Origin: Apodemus sylvaticus
Lineage: Eukaryota > Chordata > Mammalia > Rodentia > Muridae
Direction of reading: 5' to 3'
DNA length: 64,000 nucleotides
Assembly (NCBI RefSeq): GCF_947179515.1
Contig: NC_067495.1
Coordinates: forward strand, 84,802,160-84,866,159
Shown here: one piece after another, positions 10,324-23,588 of the stretch
How positions within the stretch are numbered: the stretch's first letter is position 1
How the letters are laid out: each line of letters begins with the position of its first letter
Position numbers and translations under genes: made by a program
The notes under the pieces: model-generated
The model's input: the letters and a program-made list of their open reading frames with translations, nothing else
The model's database searches: none
What the model was told of the DNA's origin: nothing

Positions 10324-13300
10324 ATTTTTAAAGCAGCTTTTATTTTTTTATTTTTATTTATTTTCTATATTCGTTGTTTACATTCTAAAACCTTTCCCCT
10401 TTCCCAGTCCTCCCATCCCCCATATGTCCCATAAGTCCTCTAATTTCCATCCATTCTCCTATCTTTCCTCCTCCCTTTTCTCTGTCCTGGTACTCCCCTA
10501 CAATGCTGGACCAAGCCTTTCCAGTATTAGGGCCCTCTTCTTCCTTCTTCATGGGAATCATTTGATATGCTAATTTTATCTACAGTATTCAGAGCTTCAG
10601 GGCTAATTAATTTCCACTTATCAGTGATTGCATTCCATGTGTATTATTTTGTGATTGCATTACTTCGCTTAGGATGATATTTTGCAGTTCCATCCATTTG
10701 CCTAAAAATTTCATGAATTCATTGTTTTTAATTGCTGAATAGTACTCCATTGTGTATATATACCACATTTTCTGGATCCATTCCTCCTTTGAGGTATATT
10801 TGGGTACTTTCCAGCTTCTGACTATTATAATTAAGGCTGCTAAGAACATAGTGGAGCATGTGTCCTTATTGCATGCTGGGGAATCCTCTGGGTATATGCC
10901 CAGGAGAAGTATAGCAGTGTCCTCCGGAAGTGGCATGTCCAGTTTTCTTAGGAACCGCTGGACTGATTTCCATAGTGGTTATACCATCTTACAATCCCAC
11001 CAGAAGTGAAGGAGTGTTCCTCCTTCTCCACATCCTTGCCAACACCTGCTGTCTCCTGAGTTTTTAACCTTAGCCACTCTGACTGGTGTGAGGTGAAATC
11101 TCAGGGTTGTTTTGATTTGCATTTCCCTAATGGCTAATGATGTTGACCATTTCTTAAGGTGCTTCTTGGCCATCAGAATTTCTTCAGGTAAAAATTCTTT
11201 GTTTATGTCTGTACCCCATTTTTTAATAGTGTTATTTGGTTCCCTGGGGTCTGACTTCTTGAGTTCTTGTATATATTGGATATTAGCCCTCTATGGGACG
11301 TGGGGTTGGTGAATATCTTTTCCCTTTTTGTTGGTTAACATTTTGTCCTTTTGACGGTGTCCTTTGCCTTACAGAAAATTTGTAGTTGTATGAGATCTCA
11401 TTTGTCAATTCTTGATCTTAGAGAATAAGCTATTGGTGTTCTGTTCAGGAACTTTTCCCCTGTGCCTATGTCCTCAAGAGTTTTCCCCAGTTTCTTTTCT
11501 ATTAGATTTAGTGTGTCTGGTTTTATGTAGAGGTCCTTGATCCACTGGTAGTTGAGCTTAGTACAAGGAGATAATAATGGATCAATTCGCATTCTCCTGC
11601 ATGCTGACCTTCAGTTGAACCAGCACCATTTTTTGAAAAGGCTATCTTTTTTCCAATGGATGTTGTCTGCTCCTTTGTCGAAGATCACGTGACCATAGGT
11701 GTGAGGATTCATTTCTGGGTCTTCAATTCTATTCCATTGGTCCACTTGCCTGTCACTGTGCCAATACCATGCAGTTTTTAACACTATTGCTCTGTAGTAT
11801 TGCTTTAGGTCTGGGATACTGATTCCCCCAGAAGTTCTTTTACTGTTGAGAATAGTTTTAGCTATCCTGGGTTTTTTGTTATTCCCGATGAAATTGAGAA
11901 TTGCTTTTTCTAATTCTGTGAAGAACTGAGTTGGGATTTTGATGGGTATTGCATTGAATCTATATATTGCTTTTGTTAAGATGGCCATTTTAACTATATT
12001 AATCCTGCCAATCCACGAGCATGGAAGATTTTTCCATTTTCTGAGGTCTTCTTTGATTTCTTTCTTCAGAGACCAGAAGTTCTTGTTGTATAGATCTTTC
12101 ACTTGTTTGGTTAGAGTTACACCAAGATACTTTATATTGTTTGTGGCTATTGTGAAGGGTGTCAATTCCATAACGTCTTTCTCAGCCTGCTTATCCTTTG
12201 AGTAAGGAAGGCAACTGATTTGCTTGAGTTGATTTTATAGCATGCCACTTTGATGAAGTTGTTTATCAGCTGTAGAAGTTCTCTGGTGGAGTTTTTTGGG
12301 TCACTTAAGTATACTATCATGTCATCTGCAAATAGTGATAATTTTATTTCTTCCTTTCCAATTTGTATCCCTTTGACCTCCTTATGTTATCTAATTGCTC
12401 TAGCTAGAACTTCAAGTACTATATTGAAAAGATATGGAGAAAGAGGGAAGCCTTGTCTAGTCCCTGATTTTAGTGGGATTGCTTCCAGTTTCTCTCCATT
12501 TGTTTGATATTGGCTTCCGGTTTGATGTATATTGCTTTAACTATGTTTAGGTATGGGCCTTAAATTCCTGTTCTTTCCAAGACCTTTAGCATGAAAGGAT
12601 GCTGAATTTTCTCAAGTGCTTTTTCAGCATCTAATGAAATGATCGTGTGTTTTTTTTTTCTTTGAGTTTGTTTATGTAGTGGATTGCATTAATGGATTTC
12701 CTTATATTCAACCATCCCTGCATCCCTGGGATGAAGCCCACTTGATCATGGTGGATGATCGTTTTGATGTGTGCTTGGGTTCAGTTGGCAAGAAATTTAT
12801 TGAGTATTTTTGTGTCGATATTCATAAGGGAAATTGGCCTGAATTTCTCTTTCTTTGCTGGATTTTTGTGTGGTTTTGGTATCAGTGTAATTGTGGCTTT
12901 GTAGAACAATTTGGGTAGTGTTCCTTCTTTTCCAATTTTGTGGAACAGTTTGAAGAGCACTGGTGTTAGGTCTTCTTTGAAGGTCTGAGAGAATTCTGCA
13001 CTGAAGCCATCTGGTCCCATGCTTTTTTTGGTTCGGAGAATTTCTATTGCCCCTTTTATTTCTTTAGGGTTTATGGGACTGTTTAGACAATCTATTTGAT
13101 CCTGATTTAATCTTGGTGTTTGATATCTGTCTAGGAAACTGTCCATTTCCTCCAGATTCTCCAGTTGTGTTGAGTATAGGCCTTTGTAGTAGGATCTGAT
13201 AATTTTTTTTTAATTTCCTCAGTTACTGTTGTTATATCTCCCTTTTCATTTCTAATTTTGTTAATGTGGATACTGTCTCTGTGCCCTTTGGTTAGTCTAG

Positions 13301-14637
13301 CTAAGTGTTTATCTATCTTGTTGATTTTCTCAAAGAACCAACTCCTGGTTTTGTTGATTCTTTGTATGGTTCTCTTTGTTTCTATTTGATTGATTTCAGC
13401 CCTGAGTTTGGTGATTTCCTGCCTTCTACTCCTCCTGGGTGAGTTCGCTTCTTTATGCTCCAGGGCTTTCAGGCGTGTCCTTAAGCTGCTAGTGTATGCT
13501 CCCTCCATTTTCTTTTTGGAGGCACTCAGGGCTATGAGTTTTCCTCTTAGCACTGTTTTCTTTCTGTCCCATAAATTTGGGTATGTTGTGTCTTCATTTT
13601 CATTAAATTCTAAATAGTCGTTGATTTCTTTCTTTATTTTTTCCTTGACCAAGGTATCATTGAGTAGAGTATTGTTCAGTTTCCATGTGTATGTGGCTTT
13701 CTGTTGTTTTTGTTGCTGTTGAAGACCACTTTTATTCCATAGTGATCTGATAGGAGACATTGGATTATTTTAATTGTATATTTGTTGAGGTCTGTCTTGT
13801 GACTAATTATATGGTCGATTTTATAGAAGGTACCATGAGGCGCTGAAAATAAAAGGTATATTCTTTTGGTTTAGGGTGAAATGTTCTATATAAAGAGAGA
13901 ATATTTAACATATATATGTTAAATCTAATTGGTACAAAGCTTCAATTAGTTTCACTGTGTCCCTGTTCAGTTTCTGTTTTCCTGATTGATCCATTGAGGA
14001 AAGTGCAGTGTTAAAGTCACCCACAATTATTGTATTAGGTACATTGTGTGCTTTGAGCTTTAGTAAAGTTTCTTTTATGAATGAGGGTGCCTTTGCATTT
14101 GGAGCATAGGTGTTCAGGATTGAGAGTTCTTCTTCGTGTGTTTTTCCTTTGACCAGCAGGAAGTGTTCCTCAGTGTCTCTTTTGATGACTTTAGGTTGAA
14201 AGTCAGTTTTATCTGATATTAGAATGGCTACTTCGGCTTGTATCCTGAAACCATTTGCTTGTAAAATTGTCTTCCAGCCTTTTACTCTAAGGTAGTGTTT
14301 GTCTTTGACAATGAGGTGTGTTTCCTGTATGTAGTAAAATGTAGGATCCTGTTTACATATCCAGTCAGTTAGTCTATGTCTTTTTATTGGGGAATTGAGT
14401 CCATTGATGTTAAGAGATATTAAGGAATAGTAATTATTACTTCCTGTCATTTTTGATGCTTTTATATTTGATTAGTTATTTTCTTTCGGGATTGATGAAA
14501 GAAGGTTACTATCTTACATTTTCCTGGGTGAAGTTTGCCTCCTTGTATTGGTGTTTTCCTCCTATTTTCCTTTGTGCAGATGGGTTTGTGGTAAGATATT
14601 GGGTAAACTTGGTTTTGTCATGGAATATCTTGGTTTC
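10324..14637 (-). mobile_element. L1, nearly full ORF2, nested in an Lx-like L1
   Basis: A minus-strand L1 with 3' UTR (10324-10606), ORF2 (10607-14450) and the last part of ORF1 (about 14460-14637). It is truncated in ORF1. The 14-base target duplication differs by one base (GGTATCCACTTTCC / GGTACCCACTTTCC), fitting moderate age. No tandem-monomer promoter is present, so it was dead on arrival. Confidence 0.9.
10607..14450 (-). pseudogene. L1 ORF2 (endonuclease / reverse transcriptase), broken
   Basis: Homologous to L1 ORF2p, which nicks DNA and reverse-transcribes L1 RNA at the nick. The start at 14450 reads MTGSNNYYSLISLNINGLN, with the endonuclease motifs QETHL and VGDFNTALSSMD; this frame closes at 13905. 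Later pieces are open at 13131-13760, 12781-13146 (reverse transcriptase N-terminal region), 11611-12171 (after the RT core) and 10607-10936 (end). The frame is broken at least five times, so no full protein can be made. Confidence 0.88.
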
Positions 14638-16136
14638 GGTACCCACTTTCCTGATTTCCCCTCTGAAAACCACTTATCCCATTCTTCTCCCCCTGCTCAC
14701 CAACCCACCCACACCAGTTTCCCTGTCCTGGCTTTCCTATACACTGGGGAATTGAGCCTTCTCAGGACCAAGGTCTTCTTCTCTCATTGATGTTAAGACA
14801 TGGTCATCCTCTGCTACACATGTGGCTCGAGCCATGGGTCTCTCCATGTGTACTCTTTGGTTGGTGATTAAGTCCCTGGGAACTCTGGAGTTACTAGTTG
14901 GTTCATAATGTTGTTCCTCCTATGGGGCTGCAAACCCCTTCAGGTCCTTGAATCCTTTCTCTAGCTCCTCCATTAGGGACCCTATGCTCAGTCCAACAGT
15001 TGACTGAGAACATCCACCTCTGTACTTATCAGGCATTGGCAGAGACGCTCAGGAGACAGCTCTATCAGTATCCTGTCAGCAAGGGCTTGTTGGCATCCAC
15101 AGTAGTGTATGGGTTTGGCAAATGTATATGGGATGGATCCCCAGGTGGGACAGTTTCTGAAAGGTCTTTCCTTTAGCCTCTGCTCCACTCTCTTTCTCCG
15201 TATCTCCTCCCATGGGTATTTTGTTCCCCCTTCCAAGAAGGACCAAAGTATCCACACTTTGGTCTTCATTCTTCTTGAGATTCATGTGGTCTGTGAATTG
15301 TATCTTGGGTATTCAGAGCTTCTGGGCTAATATTCACTTATCAGCGAGGGCATACTATGTTTGTTCTTTGGTGATTTGGTTTCCTCACTCAGGATATTTT
15401 CTACTTCCATCCATTTGCCCAAGTATTTTACTTTGTTGATATTTAGTTTCCTGACTTCTTTATATGTTTTGGATATTTGCCCTCTGTCAGATATGCCTTT
15501 GGTGAAACTCTGTTTCCATTTTCTTGGCTGAAGTTTTGTCTGATTGATAGTGTCATATGCCTTATAGAAGCTTTTCAGTTTTGTGTGGTCTAATTAATCA
15601 ATACTTGATATTTGAGCTTGAGCCATTACTGTTCTGTTCAGGAAATTGTCTTCTTTACCAATGTGTTCAAGGCTACTTCCTAATTTCTCTTCTATGAGAT
15701 TTACTATATCTAGTTTGATGTTGAGGTCCTTGATCCACTTGGCCTTAAGTTTTGTTTAGATGATTAAATATGGATCTATTTGCATTCTTCTACATGCCAA
15801 TATCCAGATAGACCAACACAATTTATTGAACATGCTTTCTTTTTTTCCATTGTGTATTTCTATTTTCCTTACAAAATTTATGTGGCCATAACTATGTGGA
15901 TTTGAATCTGGGTCTTTGGTTTGATTCCATTCATCTTCCTGTCTGTTTTTATGCCAGAACCAAGTAGTTTTTATTACTACAGATATCTAGTGAACCTCAA
16001 AATCAGGGATGGTGATAATTCAGGAAGTTTTTTTTTTTTTTAATTCTACAGAACTCTTATAGCTATCCTTGATTTTTGATTTTGTTTTCATATGAAGATG
16101 AGATGAGAATTATCCATTCAAAGCCTATTAAGAATT
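14638..16136 (-). mobile_element. Lx-like L1, main piece (3' UTR and part of ORF2)
   Basis: Continues the outer L1 seen at 10262-10323. A long 3' UTR (14652 to about 15320) contains the complements of typical Lx-like blocks, such as those around CTCCCATGGGTATTTTGTTC near 15206-15226. ORF2 end follows at about 15325-15435. Then comes an internal deletion of roughly 500 bases near 15440, and more ORF2 to about 16136. No open frame survives. Confidence 0.75.
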
Positions 16137-17484
16137 GTTTTGTAATTTTTAATTTTTTTATTTATTTACTTATACCCCTAATACTGCTAAACTCCTGGTC
16201 CATCCCTCATGGATTCCTTCCTCCCATTCCTGCTCCCTTTCACTTGTGAGAGAGTGGGAGCCCCTGAATATCCTCCAAATCTGCCACATTAAGTGTCTGA
16301 TTAGGCTCATCCTATCCTGAGGTGGAAATCAGCCCTTGACTATATATGTGCATGGGGCCTGATTTCATCCCCTCTTTGTGCTTTGGTTGGTGGTTCAGTC
16401 TCTTAGACCTGCTAGGGATCCAGGTTAGTTGACACTGTAAGTTTTTCTGAGGACTTCCTGCCCTCTTCAAGGGCTTCAGTCCTTCTCCCATCTTTTTCTT
16501 TAGGACCTCCAACCTGCTTTCAATCTTTGACAGTGGATATCAACCTCAGTTTCAGTTAGCTACAGGTAGAGCTCCACAGAGGACAGTTATGCTAGGCTCT
16601 TGTCTATAAGCATGCCAGAGTATCATTAATAGTGTCAGGTATTGGTGCTTACCCATGGGATGGATCTCAAGTTGGGACAATTATTGATTGGTCTTCAGTA
16701 TCTGCTTGATCTGTTTCTCTGCATTTCTTTTAGGCAGGGCAAATTTTCAGTTAAATCATTGTGGATAGGTTTGTGTTCTTTTCACTACAGTAGAGATCCT
16801 GCCTGGCTACAGGAGGTGGCCTCTTTAGGTTCTATGTATCCACTGTTAGGGATCTCAACTACGTTAAGCTTCATTGATTTCTGAGTGACTCACCCATCCC
16901 AGATCTCTGGGACTTCTTAGATATGCCATCCCCAACAACAATAATTTCCATTCATTCTCCTTGTCCACTGGGTCTCTCCCCATACCTGATACTGTCCCCT
17001 ATTCAACACCCCCATCCCTGCCCCACAGAAGTTTCTCTTTTCTACTGCCTCTCATTAATATTTTGCCTCCCCCCCTCTTATATTTTAATACTCAAGCATC
17101 CTCACTTAGTCCTTCCTTCTTGTTTAACTTCTCTTTGTCTATGGGTTGTATTATGTTATTTTTGTACTTTCTTCTTAATATCCACTTATCAGTGAGTACA
17201 TACTATGCATGTACATGTCCTTTAGGGACAATGTTACCTTACTTGAGATATTTTCAAGTTTAGTCTATTTGCCCCCCCCCCAAAAAAAGTATGATGTTTT
17301 TAAATAGCTAATTAGCATTCCATTACCTAAATTACCCACATTCTCTTTATCCATTCTTCAAGTGGGGGACATCAGGGTTGTTTGAAGTATAATGAATAAA
17401 TCTGCTATGAGCATCTTGGAGTATGTGACCCTACGGGTATGGTGATGTCCCTTTGTAAGTTCAAAAGTAGTATAATTGTATCTT

Positions 17485-17634
17485 TTTGTGTGGCTTTTCC
17501 AGACAGGATTTCTCTGTGTACCCCTTGCTGTCTTGGAACTCACTCTGTAGACCAGGCTGGCCTAGAACTCAGAAATCTGCCTGCCTCTGCCTCCCAAGTG
17601 CTGGGATTGCAGGTGTGTGCCACCACTGCCCAGC
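17485..17634 (-). repeat. B1 SINE
   Basis: The complement of a B1 (7SL-derived SINE), recognised by CTGTAGACCAGGCTGGCC and GCCTCCCAAGTGCTGGGATT. The flanks ATAATTGTATCTT (17472-17484) and ATAACTGTGTCTT (17635-17647) form a 13-base target duplication with two mismatches. The element interrupts the ORF2 end of the Lx-like L1. Confidence 0.93.
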
Positions 17635-19854
17635 ATAACTGTGTCTTCGGGTAGAACAGTTTCCAATTTAGTGAGGAACTTCCAGATTGACTTTCTGAGT
17701 GGGTGTACAAGATTCTAAGCAATGAAACACCTGGTGAGCAGGTGTGCTCCTCTGACTTTTTGATCTCTGCTATTCTAATTGTTGTAAACTGGAATCTTGT
17801 TGCTTTGGTTGGCATTTCCCTGATGACTAAGGATGTCGGACACTTCCTTAATTGCTTTCTGACCATTTAAGATTCCTCTGTTGAGAATTGTGTTTAGTTC
17901 TGTAAGCAATTTCTAGATTGGATTATTTGGCTTGTTGGAGCCTAATTTCTTGAGTTATTTATGTATTTTGCATATAAACCCTCTGCCAAACAGGCTTAGT
18001 GAAGATATTTTTGCAATCTATAGACAGCTTTTTTATCCTATGAACAGTGTACTTTGCCTTCGAGAATCTTTTCATTTCCATGAGGTCCCATTTATCAATT
18101 GTTATCTAAGAGTCTGAGCTTTTGGTGTTCTATTCAAGAAATTGTCTCCTGTACCAATGAATTCAAGAGAATTTTCCACTTCCTGTTCTATTAAATGTAG
18201 TGTATCTGGTTTCATGTTAAGGTCCCTGATCTACTTGGACATTTTTGGGCATGGTGATAAATTTGTGGATCTACTTGCATTCTTTCATGATATTCAGTTG
18301 GACCAGCACCATTTGTTGAAGATGCCATCTTTTCCATGTTGTATGGTTTTGGCTTCTTTGTCAAAAAAACAAATGTCCATAGGCATGTGGGATTGTTTCT
18401 GGGACTTTAATTCAGTTATTCAACCTCTGTTTCTGTACCAATAAAATGCAGATTTTATCAATACTGCTCTGTAGTATACTGTGAGATCTGGGATGGAGTT
18501 TTTCCATAGTTTCTTTTATTATTAAAAATTGTTTTGTCTATTCTGGGTATTTTGTTTTTAATATGAAATTGATTTTCTAAGGTCTATAAAAATTTGAGTT
18601 GGAATTTTGATGGGAATTTCCTTGAAGCTGTAGATTGCTTTTGGTAATATGGTCATTTTTACTCTGTTAATCCTGTTGATCCATGAGCATGAGGGATCAT
18701 TTCATCATTTTATATCATCTTCAATTTCTTTTTTTTTTTTGAGACTTGAAGTTCTTCTCATATAGATCTTTCACTTGCTTTGTTAAAGTTATAATAAGAT
18801 AGTTTATATTTTTTGTGGCTATTGAGAAGGGTCTTGTTTCATTACTTTTTTTACTTGGCCTATTTAGCATTTTTATAAATGATGGCTACAGATTTCGTTG
18901 AATTAATTTTGTATCCAGCCATTCTGATGAAGGTTTTTTGTCAGTTGTAAAAGGTCTCTCTTAAAATTTGGTGGTCACTTATGTATATAACATAATATCA
19001 TCTGTGAATAATGATTGCCTGATTTCTTCCTTTCCTATTAGTATTACCGCGATCACATTTTGTTTTTTATTGCTCTAGTTAGAACTGCAATTGCTATATT
19101 GAATAAAGAGGGAGGTAGTGGGCAATGAAGTCTTGTCCCTCCATTTGGTGGGATTATTTCAAGTTTCTCTCCATTTAATTTGATAGTGGCTGTTGATTTA
19201 CTGTATATTGCTTTTATTATGTTTGGATATATGCAATGAATCTCTGATCACTCCAAATCTTTTAACAGGAAAGAGGTGTTGGATTTCTCTCAAAGTCTTT
19301 TTCAGCATCTAATGAGATGAATGTGTGATTGTTTTTTTTTCCCTTGTGGTTTGATTATAGGGTGGACTAGGTTAATGGAATTTTAATAAATGTTACTGTT
19401 CCTGCATTCTTGTGTTGAATCATACTTGATGCTGGTGAATGAATTTTTTAATGTGTTCTTAGATTTGGTTTGCCAGAATTTACTGAATGTTTTTGCATTA
19501 CATTTTATAAGTAACATGCTTTTGAACTTCTCTTTCTTGAGTCATTGTATAGCTTAAGTAGTAGGGTAACTGTGGCCTCATAGAATGAATTAGGTAGTGG
19601 TGCTTTTGTTTCTTTCTTTTCTAAATTGTTTGATATTGGTATTAGCTCTTCTTTAACATTCTGGTATAATTCTGCACTAAAACTATCAGACCCTGATTTT
19701 ATTTCTTGGCTGAATTTTAAGGACTGCTCTCATTTCCTTAGGGCTTATGGGAATATTTAGATGGATTCCTGATCTTTATTTAAATGTGTTAAGTGTTATC
19801 TCTCTAGAAAATCATTCATTTTGTATAGATTTTCCAGTTTTGTGAGGTACAGGA

Positions 19855-19965
19855 TAATATATATAAGTATATTATATATTATATAATATGTGTTATATAT
19901 TATATAATGTATTGTACAGTATAATATATATTATATAAGACACACACACGCACACACACATATAT
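19855..19965. repeat. AT-rich and CA microsatellite inside L1
   Basis: Imperfect TATATAT/ATTATAT units followed by a CACACACA run, within the ORF2 region of the Lx-like L1. Confidence 0.85.
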
Positions 19966-21172
19966 ATATTTAATCTCTCCTCAATTTCTGCTGTTATGCC
20001 TACCTTTCCATTTTTTTTATTTTGTTAATTTGTATACAGTTTCTGTGCCTTTTTGTTAGTTTAGCTAAGGTTTTTCTATCTTGTTGATATTCTCAGAGAA
20101 TGAGATCTTGGTTTTGTTGATTCTTTATATTGTTCTCTGTTTCTATTTGATGGATTTCAGTCCCGAGTTTGAGTATTTCCTGCCATCCACTTTTCTTGGA
20201 TGTGTTTTTTTTTCTTTTTCTACATGTTATAGGTTAGTTTTTACATTGCTAGTATGTGATCTCTTCAATTTCTTTATGAAGCGACTTAGTGCTATATTTT
20301 CCTCTTACTACTGCTTTCATTGTGCCCCACAATTTGGGGGGGGGCATCATTTTTATTGCATTATAAAACATCTATAATTTCTTTATTTCTTTCCTGAATA
20401 AGTGATCACTAAATAGAGAGCTGTCCAGTTTCTATTGGTATGTAAGCTTACTGCTGTTTCTATTGTTGATGACATCCATCCTTTATTCATGGTAATCTGA
20501 TAGAATGAAGGGCCTATATGAATCTTCATGGATCTTTTGAAGCTTGTTTTATGCCTGAATATTTGGTCAGTTTTAGAGAAGGACTTTGAGGTGCTAAGAG
20601 ACAGTTATATACATTTGCTTTTGGGTGAAATTTTCTGTAGATATTTGTTAAATCCTTTTGGTACATAACATTTGTTACTTTTGTTATTTCTTTGTTTAGT
20701 TTCTGCTTCGATAACCTATCCAGTGGTGAGAGTGCAATGGAAGTCTCCCATTATTATTGTGTGGGATTCAATGTATGATTTGAGCTTTTGCAAATTTTCT
20801 TTTACAAATGTTGGTGCCCTTGCACTTGGGGCATAGATGTTCAGATTTGAGAAGTCATCTTGGTGGAATTTTCCTTTGATGTGTGTTAAGTGTCCTTCCC
20901 CAACTCTTTTGATTGAATATTTATTTTATTAGAAATTAGTATGTTTTATCCAGGTTGTTTCTTGGGTCTTCTTTTGCAGAATGCATTTTTCTGGACTCTG
21001 GGGTACTGTCTATCTTTGGTGCTGCTGTCTGTTTCCTTTATGCAGCAGAATTACAGTTTTTATTTATGTATCCAGTATTAGGCTGTGTCTGTTTATTGGT
21101 GAATTGAGTACATTTATCTTGTGAGATATTAATGACCATTGATTGTCAGTTCCTGTTATTTTGATATTGAAC

Positions 21173-21174
<2 letters not shown>

Positions 21175-21222
<48 letters not shown>
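21175..21222. repeat. TG dinucleotide repeat
   Basis: About 24 TG units at the ORF1-ORF2 junction of the minus-strand Lx-like L1. A shorter TG run occupies the matching junction of the next L1 at about 23180-23197. Confidence 0.95.
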
Positions 21223-21227
<5 letters not shown>

Positions 21228-22424
21228 TCTCTTCTTTTGTTTTTCTGTGAGATGATTAATGTCTTGTGTTGTCTTGGGTGTGGTTACCTTCCTTTCATTG
21301 GAGTTTTCCTTCTAATATCCTCTGTAGGGCTGGTTCAGTAGGAAGATATTGTTTGAATTTGGTTTTGTCATAAAATATCTTTGTTTCTCCACCTATTGTG
21401 ATTAAGTGATTTGCTGGGTATAATAGGCTAGGTTGGTATCTGTGTTCTTGCAAGATGCATGTCTGTCCAAGGTCTTCTGACTTTTAGAGTCTCTGTTGTG
21501 AAGTCAGCTACAATGCTGATAGGTCTGCCTTCATATGTTAGTTGGCCATTTTCCTTTCAGATTTAAATTTTTTCTTTGTCTGTATATTTAAAGTTTTTAT
21601 TATTATCTGTCAGGAGGATTTTCTTTTCTGATAAAATATATTGGGTGTTCTGGAAGTTTCTTGGATGCTTGACACTATCTCTTTCTTTAGGTAAGAAAAG
21701 TTCTCTTCTGTGTTTTCTGGCCCTTTATATTGAAATTCTTCACCCTCTTTTATTCCTATTATTCTTATATTTGGTCTTTTCATAATGCCTTAAATTTCCT
21801 GGATAATTTGAGTTAGGAATTTTCTTACATGTGGCATTTTCTTTGACCATTATTTCAATTTGTTCTATGGTATCTTCTATGCCTGAGATTTTCACCTCCA
21901 TTTCTTGAATTCTGTTGATGTTTGGATTTGTATTTTCTTTTCTTTTTCCTAGAGTTGCCTGCATTTGTGTTTTCTTTGATGCTTCTATGGCCAATTTTAG
22001 TTCTTGGACCATTTTATTCAATTCTTTTACCTGTTTGATTGTATTTTCCTCTATTAATTTAAGGGATTTATTTGTTTCATTTTAAAGGGCTTCTACATGT
22101 TTGATCATATTTTTCTGTATTTCTTTAAGGGAATTACTCATCAACCCTTTAAAGACCTCTGTCTTTGTCATGAAATGGTATTTAAGGTCTTGATCACCAT
22201 ATTTATTAGGATATTCAAGCCTTAATTTAGTAGGATAATTGTGTTCTAATGATGTCACATTACATTGGCTTCTGCTGATTATGTTCTTTTGCTTGTATTC
22301 CATGATGTTCTTGTCTTTGGTATTGACTGACCTGTGTGTCCAGGGTTGGAACAGGCCTCTTGGAGCTGTGGATTTAGGGCAGCAAGCTAATCCTACATAA
22401 GTCTGTAGGTTTTCTTTTGTGCTC

Positions 22425-23588
22425 AAAAGCCAGCTTTGATCCATTGTTGTCTGATAGGATAAAGGAAATTATTTCAATTTTCATATATTTGTTATATGTG
22501 TTCATATATATGTTCGCATGTCATGTATATGTTGTGACTAAGTATGTGTTGAGTTTATGGATAAAGTTCTGTGAGGTGCTAAAAGGAATATATATTATTT
22601 AGTGTTTTGGTGAAATATTCTATAGATATCTGCTAGGAATATTTAATTTATAATCTCTTTTACTTCCAGTCTTTCTATTTTCTTTAGATAACCTTTCCTT
22701 TGATGTTCATGGGGTACTGAAGTCTACCAATATTAATGTGTAAGATTCAATGTGTAACTTAAGATTTAGTAAAATTTCTCTTAAAATCGTGGGTGCCCTT
22801 TGCATTTGGGGCATAGATATTAAAAATGAAACATCTTCATCGATCTTTCCTTTGATGTATAGGAAGTACCTTTCCCCATATCTTATGATTAATTTTGATG
22901 GAAAGGCTATTTTGTTACATATTAGATCAGCTAAACCAGCTTGCTTTTTGGGTCCATTTGCTTAGAAAATATTTCCCAACATATTACTCAGAAATAATGT
23001 CTATCTTTGATGTTGTGGTGTATTTCTTTTAAGTAGCAGAAGGATAGATCCTGTTTTGGCTTCCATTCTGTTAGCCTGTATCTTTTATTGAATTCATTGA
23101 TATTGAATGTCAGATGATTGTTAATTCATCTTGTGTTGTGTTGTTATTGTTGGTGGTGGTTGTGGTTGTGGTGGAGGATGTGTGTGTGTGTGTGTGTTTC
23201 TCTTCTTTTGGTTTTATTGTGGTAAGATCATTTCCTCTGCTTTCAGGTGTACACTTAACCTCCTTGTGATAAATTTTTTCTTCTTATAACTTCTTAGGCT
23301 GGATATGTATGTAGATATAGTTTAAATTTGACTTTGTCATGAAATATTCTCATTTTCTCTAAGGCAATTGTTTTCCTATGTATAGTACTCTGAGCTGACA
23401 TTTGTTTTCTCTTAGAATCTGAAGAACATCTGTCCAGTCCCTTCTAGTTTAGCATGTACATTAGAAGGACAGTGTATTTCTAATAGGTCTCCATTTATAT
23501 GTTCCTTGCTCTTTTTCTTTTGCAACTTTAAAAATACTTTTATTCCTCTGTATGTTTAATCTTTGGATTACTATGTGATGAGGTGAGT
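22425..23588 (-). mobile_element. Older L1, endonuclease region and ORF1 end
   Basis: A minus-strand L1 starting within ORF2 at the position homologous to 33600 (TTGTCTGATAGGAT matches GTGATCTGATAGTAGG). It runs through the endonuclease domain (to about 23130), a GGTGGT/TG-rich junction and the ORF1 C-terminal region (to about 23588). The L1 at 23589-25762 then cuts it. ORF1 N-terminal sequence resumes at 25763. Confidence 0.7.

Larger units (their letters stand above)
16137..22424 (-). mobile_element. Old Lx-like L1, almost complete
   Basis: A minus-strand L1 with a long 3' UTR (16137 to about 17175), ORF2 (about 17178-21155) and ORF1 (about 21200-22306), plus about 120 bases upstream of ORF1. 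A B1 element sits in it at 17485-17634, and AT/CA and TG repeats have grown at 19855-19960 and 21175-21222. High divergence from the younger L1s and frequent stops show it is old. ORF1 remnants are open at 21740-22021 and 22082-22444, coding a coiled-coil-like segment. The next L1 fragment starts near 22425. Confidence 0.8.

Noticed and set aside
17169..17263. Short open frames near 16923-17263, possible exon
   Set aside because: They fall in the Lx-like L1 3' UTR and ORF2 end on the opposite strand.
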